Shown: positions 53,005 to 61,973 of the stretch, one piece after another | How positions within the stretch are numbered: the first letter of the stretch is position 1 | Layout of the letters: the number at the start of each line of letters is the position of its first letter | Source: JAAYJR01 sp964495655 | GTDB lineage: Bacteria > Bacteroidota > Bacteroidia > Bacteroidales > Prolixibacteraceae | Assembly: GCA_964495655.1 (NCBI GenBank) | Contig: CAZBWK010000001.1 | Coordinates: 25,486-89,485 of the forward strand | Reading direction: 5' to 3' | Length of the DNA: 64,000 nucleotides | The notes under the pieces: generated by a model | What the model saw: only the letters and a program-made list of their open reading frames with translations | What the model was told of the DNA's origin: nothing | The model's database searches: none | Translations under genes and position numbers: made by a program

Positions 53005-55668
53005 TTATTGCATTTTATACTCTAACTTATGTTTGCCGCTTATCAGTTCAATTGCAGAAGTTCCCTGATCATCAAGTAAAAAGTCACTGCCATTAAACAC
53101 ACAACTCCTGACCTTATCAGGAATTATTACTGAAGCTTCAACGCCAACCGGTATCTCAATATCCATATTCATATTTCCCTCATTGATCTCCCAATTCACT
53201 GCCAGCCTGCCAAATGGTGTCTCTTTAAAAGTATTAGCCCACCGGATGCCATCCGGTATCTGCGGATCAATGATCACTTTCCTGTAAGCGGCGAATCCAT
53301 CTACAGGGCGTATGCCGCCTATGGCCTGGTAAAACCATTGTCCGATCCCGTTATAACAGTTATGTATCCTGCTTCGGTGTCCGTTCCAATGCTCCCAGGT
53401 AGTTGTGGCTCCTTTATCTATCATATACAGATAACCCGGATAACCTCTCCTTATCAGCATCGTATAGATCAATTCATAAGCCCGGTTCTTTACAGCCCAT
53501 TCAGTCAGCACCGGCAGTCCCACGAGTCCGCAGGCAATATGTCCCCCATGTTTCTCATAAGTTTCACGTTCAAGGCTTTCCACAACCACTTCAATCAGAT
53601 CCCGGGGAACTATCTCTGCAAGTAGGGGAAACGCCAGATCTATCTGTATTCCTGTCCCGTAGATATTATTAACATCGTCATAAAAGGTATTGTGCACTAT
53701 CTCCTTCAGCTTCTTCTCTCTTGATGCATAGAGTTCAATATCATCAGCTTTACCCAATACACGTGCAATTTTCTGTAAATAATTATAACAGAGAACCATA
53801 AAAGAATTATTTACCAGGTCCACCGAAGCCTCTGCAGTGTGGTCAACACCCTCAGGTGAAGCCCAGTCGCCAAGGTACCAGGCCCTGTAAGGAGTATCCG
53901 GCCATCTTTTCAATAATCCGTCGACTGTATATTTATCGACATACTCAAGCCATTTCTGCATCACGGGATAGTTGGTTTTGAGCATCAGTGTATCCCCGTA
54001 ATTGATGAAACTGTACCAGGATGCGGTGATTATAAATCCACACCAGTAGGGGCCCCCTCCTGCATGGTTTACATTAGGTGCCGTATGGGGCATGCTGCCG
54101 TCTTCACGTATCACATCCGCCCATGCCTGGAACCAGTTGGTATACATCGGCGCCAGGTCAAACATTGTCTGGGCTGTGACTGTCGATGCATTACCATCAC
54201 CTCCGTAACCCAGCCGCTCGATATGCGGACAGTCAACCAGTACTCCCCCGAGGCTCAGGCAGCGAAGGGTATAGACAAACATGTCATGTATCTTGTTCAG
54301 GTCGCTGTCGGAACATTCGAATCCGGAGGCGGTTTCATAACCTGTATGTATGAGGTATCCCCTGATGGAATCCAGGTCGGGCATCCCCGGCAGGTTAAGT
54401 ATCCTCAGATACCTGTAACCATAATAATTAAACTTGTTTCTGAACACCTCAGGTCCTTCGCCTGCAGCAATATATTTATCAGACGGGGAAAATGAGCGGT
54501 AATCATCAAGATTGTCAAAGTATTCAATAATTATCTCCTGTGACTCCTCTAGCGGATCGAAATTCATCTCAAACCACCCTGTAAGATTCCGGCCCATGTC
54601 GATTATGAATGTATCCTGCGCAATCTGTACAATCGCTACAGGACTTATAGTATCGGTGATCTCATTTAATTCCACCATTTGGGGGGTTACTTTATGAGCC
54701 GGAACCGTAACTTCCTCAGCCGGTTCCCACCTTCTTCCACCTGTACTCTCGACTGAAAGGTCACTCTTGGCCAGTCTGCCGTCAACCACTTCCCCTCCGA
54801 AATGATGGGGCTTCCAGCTGCCTGTGCGACTATAACTGCTGAGCCTGCCAGACCATGACCGGTCGGTGACAAGAACTGTCTCCCTGCCATTGTTGCTGCT
54901 GACTTTTTCGAGCTGTGCTCTTACCAGCGGACCGGTACTGACAACGTCAAAAAGTCCTTCTGTATACCAACCGCTTCCCAGCCATAACATAAGATCATTT
55001 TTCCCTTTTTCAAGGAGCCCTGTTAAATCATATGTATTTACAAGTGACCTTTCCCCAAATTGTGAAACAGCAGGTGTCAGAACACCATTGCCAACTTTTT
55101 CTCCATTAATATAAACCTCGTGGTACCCAAGTGAGTTGACATGTAAAAAATACCGGGCCTTCTGGTCGTCTATCTCAAAAGACTTATATAACTGGGGACA
55201 TTCGGTATATCCGGCATCAATATTATAGCCTATATAGGACCCCTGCCAGTCACTTTCCTCTGTCAGCCCCGTCACAAAGGAACCTTCCCTGCTCCAGGGT
55301 GACGCCTCATCATTTTGGTTATACACCCTTACCTTCCAGAAGGCAGCAGTGCCGGATGATAATTCTTTCCCCTGGTATGGAACCAAAATACCTGCAGATG
55401 ATGCTATTTTCCCCGAGTCCCATAAGTCAGCTTTCCCTTCACGTAAAAGGGAAGGATCGCTCGCCACCAGAATATGAAAGGCTGTCTGACGTGTTCCATT
55501 GACATCGCTCTTCACTTTCCAGCTGAAGCGGGGTGTAGTTTTATCTATTCCGACAGGATCTTTTAAATTCTCACACCGGAGATCGCATACCAGCATGTCG
55601 GATTTGTGTCTGCACCCTGAAAAAAATATTAATAAAAAAAATAATACTGTATAAATCGGATACTTCAT
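53005..55668 (-). CDS. GH78 alpha-L-rhamnosidase, lipoprotein
   Basis: Exo-enzyme releasing L-rhamnose from polysaccharide or glycoside. The start at 55668 (MKYPIYTVLFFLLIFFSGC) makes a lipoprotein leader; an in-frame ATG 22 codons upstream would precede it with a polar stretch. The 887 residues include an N-terminal Fn3-like region (CENLKDPVGIDKTTPRFSWKV), an inserted carbohydrate-binding sandwich, and an (alpha/alpha)6 barrel with DCPHIERLGYGGDGNA, REDGSMPHTAPN and GATTTWEHWNGHRSRIHNCYNG, all GH78 hallmarks. The family general acid is one of these Glu residues. It follows the remnant dehydrogenase gene by 31 bases and leads on to the sialidase-like gene. Confidence 0.94.
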   Translation of the reverse strand: MKYPIYTVLFFLLIFFSGCRHKSDMLVCDLRCENLKDPVGIDKTTPRFSWKVKSDVNGTRQTAFHILVASDPSLLREGKADLWDSGKIASSAGILVPYQGKELSSGTAAFWKVRVYNQNDEASPWSREGSFVTGLTEESDWQGSYIGYNIDAGYTECPQLYKSFEIDDQKARYFLHVNSLGYHEVYINGEKVGNGVLTPAVSQFGERSLVNTYDLTGLLEKGKNDLMLWLGSGWYTEGLFDVVSTGPLVRAQLEKVSSNNGRETVLVTDRSWSGRLSSYSRTGSWKPHHFGGEVVDGRLAKSDLSVESTGGRRWEPAEEVTVPAHKVTPQMVELNEITDTISPVAIVQIAQDTFIIDMGRNLTGWFEMNFDPLEESQEIIIEYFDNLDDYRSFSPSDKYIAAGEGPEVFRNKFNYYGYRYLRILNLPGMPDLDSIRGYLIHTGYETASGFECSDSDLNKIHDMFVYTLRCLSLGGVLVDCPHIERLGYGGDGNASTVTAQTMFDLAPMYTNWFQAWADVIREDGSMPHTAPNVNHAGGGPYWCGFIITASWYSFINYGDTLMLKTNYPVMQKWLEYVDKYTVDGLLKRWPDTPYRAWYLGDWASPEGVDHTAEASVDLVNNSFMVLCYNYLQKIARVLGKADDIELYASREKKLKEIVHNTFYDDVNNIYGTGIQIDLAFPLLAEIVPRDLIEVVVESLERETYEKHGGHIACGLVGLPVLTEWAVKNRAYELIYTMLIRRGYPGYLYMIDKGATTTWEHWNGHRSRIHNCYNGIGQWFYQAIGGIRPVDGFAAYRKVIIDPQIPDGIRWANTFKETPFGRLAVNWEINEGNMNMDIEIPVGVEASVIIPDKVRSCVFNGSDFLLDDQGTSAIELISGKHKLEYKMQ

Positions 55669-55699
55669 TTTTAAAAAATTAAAACTATTTGTAGAAAGA

Positions 55700-55984
55700 T
55701 TATGCCATTCCCCAACCTTTTCTGACTGGCTCACGAATGAATATGTCAGCCTCAGGTAATCCTGTTGCTTTCATCTCTTTACTGTCCCAATACACTTTCT
55801 GTCCACCGAGCCTGAGCGACAGTACACCCAGAAGTGTTATTTCTGTAAGCTTAGAGGCATACTCAAAGTTAGACATAGCCGGAATGCCTCCCTTAACATG
55901 ACGGGGGACTACCATTAAGCCGGCAGCAGAAAAAGCTGCACCTTCAATGAATTCACGCCGGTTTTGATTTTTCAATTTTTGCAT
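55700..55984 (-). pseudogene. Internally deleted Gfo/Idh/MocA-family oxidoreductase remnant
   Basis: The 94-residue frame (ATG at 55984) begins with a Tat leader (RREFIEGAAFSAAGLMVVP) of the kind found on exported Gfo/Idh/MocA proteins and, after only a few residues, continues with the C-terminal end of the same family (SNFEYASKLTEITLLGVLSLRLGG, WDSKEMKATGLPEAD, REPVRKGWGM). The NAD-binding Rossmann fold and catalytic domain, normally about 350 residues, are missing entirely and in frame. It is thus a relic that cannot work as a dehydrogenase. It sits between GH29 and GH78, where such enzymes commonly occur. Confidence 0.75.
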
Positions 55985-56023
55985 CAAAATATAATTTAGT
56001 TAAACATTTTCTCAATTTGCATC

Positions 56024-56041
56024 AAAAAGGGTATTGACCCT
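56024..56041 (-). terminator. Possible rho-independent terminator after second GH29 gene
   Basis: On the minus strand AGGGT-CAAT-ACCCT is followed by TTTTTG, about 46 bases after the GH29 stop at 56088 and before the remnant gene. The stem is short (5 bp), so termination may be partial. Confidence 0.4.
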
Positions 56042-56087
56042 GATACTTTTTTTTGCTGAAAGAGTAAATAAGATTGTTTATTTTTAC

Positions 56088-57545
56088 TTACATCGATACC
56101 TTCAGCACAAATCCGGGTATGTCCGGATTCTTTCCGGCAGGTATCTTCACATTTACCCTACCATCTGCTGCACTCCATTTCAGTTTTCCCCTCTCTCCCA
56201 ACATACTTATGCTGCGAATCTTATCCCGGTGATCATAAAGAGCCTCCAGTCTCACTGTATCATCAGAAGTGCATGCCAGAGAAATTGCATAAACATTATT
56301 ATCCTTTTGTGTGAACCAGAAATCTTCGGAGGTGAAAACAGTGTTAAATCCCTGATCTTTTCTTGCAGTAGTACTTTTCATTTCAAGCACCGTCGGCCCC
56401 TCTTTCAAGGTACTCCACCTTGTTGTCCCGTAAACAGCCTCTCCGTTTACTTTCATCCATGACCCTATCTCTTTAAGCACTTTAATACTTGCTTCAGGTA
56501 TCACCCCGTTTCCGTCAGGACCTACGTTCAGAAGATAATTACCTCCTTTACTGGCAATCTCAACGATCCAGAACAACATCTCATTAAGTGATTTCCAGTC
56601 ATTGTCGTAACTCTTATAACCCCAGGTATTATTGAGTGTACCGGGAGTTTCCCATGTCTTGTATTTACTGTTAATCTCTTTAGGTATCTGATTATCACCG
56701 GCTGTTAGCATATCACCGAGGTTATTACCCACACGGCTGTTTATCAGACAGTCAGGCTGATAATCATAAGCAAGCTTATAAAATTCAAAACTCTGCCTCA
56801 GATTCATATATCGCGGAAAGTCATACCATATTTCTACCAGATTGGGAAATTTTGTCAATATCTCCCGCATTTGAGGCTTTGCTTTATTTTCTATGTACTC
56901 TTCGTATGAAACAGGCGCCGGATCCCAGGTATTGGCAGCACGGGTATCATTAAGTTGCGGGTTAGCTTTTTTAGCCTGTGCCACTCCTGCATCACCTCCG
57001 TCCATCCAGTCAATTGAATGGGAATAGTATATACCCATCCTGATCCCATATTTTTTACAGGCATTATACAACTCTTCTATCGGGTCACGTTTAAAGGGGG
57101 TCAGATCATATATATTATAGTCAGTTACTTCTGAATGGTACATTGCAAAACCGTCATGATGTTTTGGCATTGCCACAATATAGCGCATACCGGCCTCTTT
57201 TGCAAGTCTGACCCACTCATCGGCATTAAATCCGGCCGGATTGAATGTTCTTGCAATCTCCCGGTACTCATTGCGTGGTATCTGTGCAGAATACATGATC
57301 CATTCACCTATAGTCGCCTGACCGCCATGAGTTTCAGGAACTATCTTAACACCTTTGTATACACCCCCCAGTTTGGAATAGACTCCCCAGTGGATGAACA
57401 TGCCGAATTTCAAATTATTATACTCTTCAAAAAGATCTGATTTCGAGTCATGCATTTTTTGCCACTCATTCAATAATTTATCGTCATCCTGTGCAAAGGA
57501 GTAAAAAATAGTCAAAATGCAAATTACTAACAGTATAGGTTTCAT
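56088..57545 (-). CDS. GH29 alpha-L-fucosidase, secreted
   Basis: Second fucosidase in the locus. The 485 residues start with a signal peptide (MKPILLVICILTIFYSFAQ). The barrel shows NNLKFGMFIHWGVYSKLGG, YIVAMPKHHDGFAMYHSEVTDYN, the nucleophile Asp in LVEIWYDFPRYM, and GGNYLLNVGPDGNGVIPEA. The C-terminal region is a short sandwich ending KIPAGKNPDIPGFVLKVSM. It lacks the large extra domain of the other GH29 protein, suggesting a different linkage preference. It lies 18 bases after the metallo-beta-lactamase-fold gene, in the same transcript. Confidence 0.93.
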   Translation of the reverse strand: MKPILLVICILTIFYSFAQDDDKLLNEWQKMHDSKSDLFEEYNNLKFGMFIHWGVYSKLGGVYKGVKIVPETHGGQATIGEWIMYSAQIPRNEYREIARTFNPAGFNADEWVRLAKEAGMRYIVAMPKHHDGFAMYHSEVTDYNIYDLTPFKRDPIEELYNACKKYGIRMGIYYSHSIDWMDGGDAGVAQAKKANPQLNDTRAANTWDPAPVSYEEYIENKAKPQMREILTKFPNLVEIWYDFPRYMNLRQSFEFYKLAYDYQPDCLINSRVGNNLGDMLTAGDNQIPKEINSKYKTWETPGTLNNTWGYKSYDNDWKSLNEMLFWIVEIASKGGNYLLNVGPDGNGVIPEASIKVLKEIGSWMKVNGEAVYGTTRWSTLKEGPTVLEMKSTTARKDQGFNTVFTSEDFWFTQKDNNVYAISLACTSDDTVRLEALYDHRDKIRSISMLGERGKLKWSAADGRVNVKIPAGKNPDIPGFVLKVSM

Positions 57546-57563
57546 ATGATTAAAATTAATGAT

Positions 57564-59453
57564 TTATAAGGAGATAATTTCTAAAACAGATTCACACCAT
57601 TCCTTAAGTTCCCAGTCTTTGTATTTTACATTTGCTGTTATCAACTGAACGCCCTGCTCTGCATCATCTGGTATCTTAACAGTAAAAACCTTTTTGCCTT
57701 CAGACAGTGGAGCAACGGTAATTGTTGAAGATGCAGCACCTGAATTGTATCCAAAAGGTAAATTTAACCCTATGTGAAAAGTTTCCTCCTTTTCAGAATG
57801 ATTATAAACAATCACTTCCAGATCATGTGTGCTGCCCGGCTTAACATTTTTCTCATAAGGATAAAATCTCACCCACTGCTCATCAATGCCATAGTTGATA
57901 TTTTCCCACGGCAGTAACTCCTGCAGAAGTTCCCTTCTTTCAATGAGATTATCTGTAAGATACTCCAGCTGCTCCTGCGAAAAGGAAAAAAGCGGATCTA
58001 CATGCTGGTTTGCAAGCAAAACATTGTCAGGCAGTTGCCTTAGCAAATCCAAACAGTAAAAATATCCTGTCCCCGGATTTAAAAAATTCCTGTTTAACAG
58101 GCAGTAATCATCGATCCCGGATGGTGTGAAGGAGTCGCCTGCAAAAAAGATTGATTCCCCGTTCTGATTTTCAAACAGAACTGCATCATGATATAATGTC
58201 TGTCCGGGAAAATAACGAAAAGTGAGGGTATAATCTTTCCAAAACATCTTCTCACCATCTCTCATCACTCTGAGATTGGTAATCGGTTCTTTTATTAAGG
58301 CGGGCATATTGTAACCTGACGGATTTTCAAGAATATCTTTTAACTCTCTGGTAATGTAGACGGGACAATTAAATTCCTTAGCAGCTTCATTTATAAACGT
58401 TACATGGTCACTATGGTAGTGGGTGATAAAAATACCGTCCAGACTTTTTATCCGTCCTGATTCTTTCATCTCTTTCAATTTATTAAGAGCAGCCTTGCTC
58501 CCGCAGTCCATTAAAAATGCAGAACTGTCTTTTGCAAAAACAAGCCACACAGTATTAAAACGTGTGCTCCAGGGGTAGGGATCATTTTTTATAAGAGATG
58601 AATATGGCATCGGACTGAAATGGTTATCTGTACCTAACATATAATCCGTCAAATCCTCTGTCCGCTCAGGGTAATACCAGCGATAAGCTGTTACCGAAAG
58701 ATAATTTTTATAAAAACTGCGGATACGATCTGTCAGCTTATTCAGTGATCTCAGGTCTGTAATAACAGGGCCCCTTGAGGGCACAATATAATCAGGATCC
58801 TCTTCCTCAATAAGCTGCAGGCTCCTGATCAGTTGTCCCAACCGTGTTGCATAACCATGATATCCGGCTATCTTATCGTAAGAATCCTGAAAGCTGTAAA
58901 GATCAGGGATTTTCCCGCCATCATAAATCAGGTCACCTGTAAAGGCGTATTTTTTATTATCTATCCTTATGATATAAGTAACTGATCCTCTTGTGTAGCC
59001 GGGTGTATCAATAACCCTGATATCAAGATCCTGCCACCTTAAATGTTCTCCTCCTTTTGCCAAATGAGCTATGTTAATTGGTTTCAGGCTGATTTTTGAA
59101 GATTGATTCTGCATATTAATATATCGCGATTGCAGATAATCAGTCCATATTGAATCTCCGGAGACAAAATACGCCTTTTCATCAGCAGGCGCCACTGCAG
59201 ATGCTCCGTTCATTACCAACTCCCTGCCTGCCCAGGTAACATCTCTCCTGAAATGAGTAAATAATACTTTATCTGCCTGGGTGACTTCATTACGGGGATC
59301 TCCGTAGATGACAAGAATGTTGCCGTTTCTATTAATAACTACGCCGTTCACAGCTCCGCTTATGAAAGTAACACTTTCGGACAGTAGCCGGGGAAAGGCC
59401 GGTAAAAAAATAATAACCTGCAGTAATATTGTCAGTAAAAATTTCGAAATCAT
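57564..59453 (-). CDS. Exported protein with two tandem metallo-beta-lactamase-fold domains
   Basis: The start at 59453 (MISKFLLTILLQVIIFLPAFPRLL) gives a signal peptide; an in-frame ATG 11 codons earlier would disturb it. The 629 residues contain an MBL domain whose HxHxDH motif is degenerate (FTHFRRDVTWAG), then a second MBL domain with the intact motif FITHYHSDHVTF, a later H in TLYHDAVLF, D in FFAGDSF and H in ANQHVDPLF. A C-terminal sandwich follows (VKPGSTHDLEVIVYNHSEKEE). Only the second site should bind two metals. Substrate is unknown; sugar lactones or esters are possible in this locus. It heads a unit preceded by a 33-bp element shared with another operon. Confidence 0.82.
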   Translation of the reverse strand: MISKFLLTILLQVIIFLPAFPRLLSESVTFISGAVNGVVINRNGNILVIYGDPRNEVTQADKVLFTHFRRDVTWAGRELVMNGASAVAPADEKAYFVSGDSIWTDYLQSRYINMQNQSSKISLKPINIAHLAKGGEHLRWQDLDIRVIDTPGYTRGSVTYIIRIDNKKYAFTGDLIYDGGKIPDLYSFQDSYDKIAGYHGYATRLGQLIRSLQLIEEEDPDYIVPSRGPVITDLRSLNKLTDRIRSFYKNYLSVTAYRWYYPERTEDLTDYMLGTDNHFSPMPYSSLIKNDPYPWSTRFNTVWLVFAKDSSAFLMDCGSKAALNKLKEMKESGRIKSLDGIFITHYHSDHVTFINEAAKEFNCPVYITRELKDILENPSGYNMPALIKEPITNLRVMRDGEKMFWKDYTLTFRYFPGQTLYHDAVLFENQNGESIFFAGDSFTPSGIDDYCLLNRNFLNPGTGYFYCLDLLRQLPDNVLLANQHVDPLFSFSQEQLEYLTDNLIERRELLQELLPWENINYGIDEQWVRFYPYEKNVKPGSTHDLEVIVYNHSEKEETFHIGLNLPFGYNSGAASSTITVAPLSEGKKVFTVKIPDDAEQGVQLITANVKYKDWELKEWCESVLEIISL

Positions 59454-59496
59454 ACTTTGGGTTGGGTTTAAAAAGGCGCTTTGCACTCTTTTTAGG

Positions 59497-59504
59497 CAAA
59501 TTTA
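59497..59504 (-). promoter_or_regulatory. -7 box (TAAATTTG) for the MBL-fold gene
   Basis: On the minus strand TAAATTTG matches TAnnTTTG and ends 43 bases before the start codon at 59453. ATTG lies 21 bases upstream, within the 33-bp shared element, where a -33 box would be. Confidence 0.45.
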
Positions 59505-59535
59505 AAAATTTATTAAATTGTTTTTCAATTAATTA
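59503..59535 (-). repeat. 33-bp repeated upstream element, copy 1
   Basis: This 33-bp AT-rich segment is identical to 63943-63975. It contains AATTG-TTTTT-CAATT, a perfect 5-bp inverted repeat, and overlaps the likely -33 region of the MBL-fold gene. A shared GGGTTGGGT (59459-59467 here) lies between the element and the start codon in both copies. Confidence 0.6.
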
Positions 59536-59587
59536 AAAAAAACATAAGGTGTTGATCAATAAAAATCACTTAATTAGCTAATTCATG

Positions 59588-60511
59588 TCAAAGATTCGCA
59601 ATAACACTGTTCAGATAATCTTTTGTTTTTAAAATATAATCACTCTTCTGACCGGCAAGTTCACATTCAATAGTAATGGTACCCGCATAGTTTAACTTTT
59701 TCAGAAAAGCAAAAATTGCTGGAAAATCCACCTCTCCTTCCGGGATTGGAACTTCCTTACCCAACTCATTCGCATTTACCGGATATGTTCCGTCTTTAGC
59801 ATGAAATCCCCTGACATACTTTCCGATCACTTTAAGCCCGTCATATGGGTTTGCCTTTCCATACATAACGAGATTAGCCGGGTCGTAATTGACAAAAAGG
59901 TTCCCCGTTCCTATATCGGTTATTGCCCTCAGAAGGGTTACCGGTGTTTCCTGTCCTGTTTCAAAAAGGATATCTATACCCTTTTTCAGTGCATATTCAC
60001 CAATCGGTTTCATCGTATCAACGAACTCTACATATAAAATATCCTTCGGATCTTCAGGGATAAACCCAAAATGGGCATGAACGGAAGGTATTCCTGCTGC
60101 CTTACAAAAATCGATGCCTTCGTAAAGCCTTTTAACTCTCTCTGCCCTCATTTCACGGGGCACAAGACCTATTGTGGACGGCCCTTCAACCAGATTCCAT
60201 TTATAGGTACCAGGACCCATACATATAAGCGTTGTTGGCTGTATTTTATATTCATCAAGAGTTTTTACCAGGCGGCTGGCCAGTGCGGGAGAGTAATTAC
60301 CTATTGAAAGCTGACAGGCCGAAAATCCAAGGTCCCTTACCTTCTTCAGATCCTCCTCCGGATTATTTGCTGCAGAGATAACTCCAAGCTCAAAACTGTC
60401 CGGATCAGCTTTTTTCAAACCGGAGGCTTTTTCATTTGCCATAGATGTAAAAATTTTAGGCATGCCTGTTATTAATGCTGCTGAATAAAGAAATTTTCTT
60501 CTGTCTATCAT
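59588..60511 (-). CDS. Sugar phosphate isomerase/epimerase-type TIM barrel protein, exported
   Basis: Xylose-isomerase-like TIM barrel of the sugar phosphate isomerase/epimerase group, 307 residues. It begins with a Tat-like leader (MIDRRKFLYSAALITGMPKIF), so it probably works in the periplasm. Recognisable parts are LGFSACQLSIGNYSPALA, GIPSVHAHFGFIPEDP, DILFETGQETPVTLL with a metal-type Glu, FVNYDPANLVMYGK and RGFHAKDGTYP, then GEVDFPAIFAFLKKLNYAGTITIECEL with the second Glu. These match the metal-binding core of the family. The substrate is unknown. It follows the beta-helix gene by 19 bases. Confidence 0.87.
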   Translation of the reverse strand: MIDRRKFLYSAALITGMPKIFTSMANEKASGLKKADPDSFELGVISAANNPEEDLKKVRDLGFSACQLSIGNYSPALASRLVKTLDEYKIQPTTLICMGPGTYKWNLVEGPSTIGLVPREMRAERVKRLYEGIDFCKAAGIPSVHAHFGFIPEDPKDILYVEFVDTMKPIGEYALKKGIDILFETGQETPVTLLRAITDIGTGNLFVNYDPANLVMYGKANPYDGLKVIGKYVRGFHAKDGTYPVNANELGKEVPIPEGEVDFPAIFAFLKKLNYAGTITIECELAGQKSDYILKTKDYLNSVIANL

Positions 60512-60530
60512 AACTGCAATATTTGAATTA

Positions 60531-61973
60531 TTATTTTCCCCTGTAAATATTCATATTAGATTGCAAAGATATTTTATTTTGTGACTCATTTACAATCGTT
60601 CTTTTCACCCCTGTATCAATCATATTGTTACTTACCGAAACATTAGTACAGTTACCGGTAAAAAAAATTCCGGCCTGAGATACCTGGTCTCCGTCTCTTT
60701 TATCTGTTCTAATAAGGCATCCGTTAATATTCAGCCGGGTGCAATCCGATACCCTGATACCCTGATACAGATGGTCAATAACATGGCAAGAAGATACGGA
60801 GATCTCATTCCCGTCATATAACTCAATGGCACCCTGGTGTTCAACTCCCTGGATAATATTATCGCTCAGTATAACATTCTGCACTTTTTGCATAATTATT
60901 CCTCCTTTTGCAGCTAATTGCGGAGGAAAATAATCGTCGTTATGATCGAACACATTGGAACTGACAACCAGGTTCCGGCAGTTCTCTGCAACAATGTGTC
61001 TGTCATAACCTCTGACAAATGTATTTCCCGTTATGGTTATACCCCGGGTATTCTTAAGGTGTATATTAACGGTATGATTACTAATGTGATTACCTGTAAT
61101 ACTCAGCAGTCCGATTTTATTCATTGTATCATCACTCCCTGTGAACAAAATATTACGTCCTCCCGGAGTGGGTACAGCCTGTATAGTGTTCCCTGTAATC
61201 GATGCCTCCCTCAGGCTGCTGCCTTTTGCTGAAGTATCTATCCATATATCAGCACATATTCCGGCGCCTTCTTTACAGTTATACTCTATATCATTACCTG
61301 TTACCTGGAAATTTCTTATCTCACTTGCCTTTACCTTTATCCCGCTCTCCTTATTATAGCTGATATGACAATTATTGATATTCATCTGATGAATATTGAC
61401 TGCATCCAGGTAAATACCAATTTTTGAACAATTATAAATATGTGAACTCTCTATCAGAACATTACGATTCCTGGATGTCAGGTGGATTCCGTAACGGACA
61501 TCTCTTATTAACACTTTGCTTATAACAGGTTTTAAGGTAAAGGCGATCTCAAGACCATCGGCCTCCGGATGGGCGCCAGTGATCTCCAGTTCACTGACTA
61601 TCGGCATTCGTTCATTCATCCACACATCAGCTATAACTGACGCAGGACTGGAAGTGCCTTTATGGGAACCTGTTATCCTGAACGCGGGACCGCTGCCTTC
61701 CATGATTATTGATGCAGTTCCTCCAACTCCCATTAATGCTGTTCTACCGGTCTTTTCAAAATCAATTTCGATGGTTTCGGTAATCCTGTATCTTCCCCGG
61801 GGAAAGATCACAACTCCGTCGTCAGCCTTTGTAACTGCCGAAATAATCGATTTGGTATCATCGCTTATTCCATCTCCTTTTGCTCCAAAATCTTTAACAT
61901 TCACACCATAGGTAGCCAGGACTGCAGATAACAAAAAAAACAGTAATGCAATACATCTTTTGAAGTCATTCAT
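60531..61973 (-). CDS. Right-handed parallel beta-helix protein (pectate lyase-like), exported
   Basis: Secreted polysaccharide-active or binding protein with a right-handed beta-helix. The 480 residues start with a signal peptide (MNDFKRCIALLFFLLSAVLATYG) and the pectate-lyase-3-like opening NVKDFGAKGDGISDDTKSIISAV, followed by many ~22-residue coils with conserved G/N/I turns (IESSHIYNCSKIGIYLDA, ITGNTIQAVPTPGG, LVVSSNVFDHNDDY). Catalytic residues cannot be assigned; GH28- or PL-type activity or a non-catalytic role are all possible. Its start overlaps the preceding gene by eight bases, implying translational coupling. Confidence 0.83.
   Translation of the reverse strand: MNDFKRCIALLFFLLSAVLATYGVNVKDFGAKGDGISDDTKSIISAVTKADDGVVIFPRGRYRITETIEIDFEKTGRTALMGVGGTASIIMEGSGPAFRITGSHKGTSSPASVIADVWMNERMPIVSELEITGAHPEADGLEIAFTLKPVISKVLIRDVRYGIHLTSRNRNVLIESSHIYNCSKIGIYLDAVNIHQMNINNCHISYNKESGIKVKASEIRNFQVTGNDIEYNCKEGAGICADIWIDTSAKGSSLREASITGNTIQAVPTPGGRNILFTGSDDTMNKIGLLSITGNHISNHTVNIHLKNTRGITITGNTFVRGYDRHIVAENCRNLVVSSNVFDHNDDYFPPQLAAKGGIIMQKVQNVILSDNIIQGVEHQGAIELYDGNEISVSSCHVIDHLYQGIRVSDCTRLNINGCLIRTDKRDGDQVSQAGIFFTGNCTNVSVSNNMIDTGVKRTIVNESQNKISLQSNMNIYRGK

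Noticed and set aside
59572..59583. Palindrome AATTAGCTAATT after the isomerase-like gene
   Set aside because: A 12-bp AT-rich palindrome is common by chance in this composition and no T-run or regulator link supports it.
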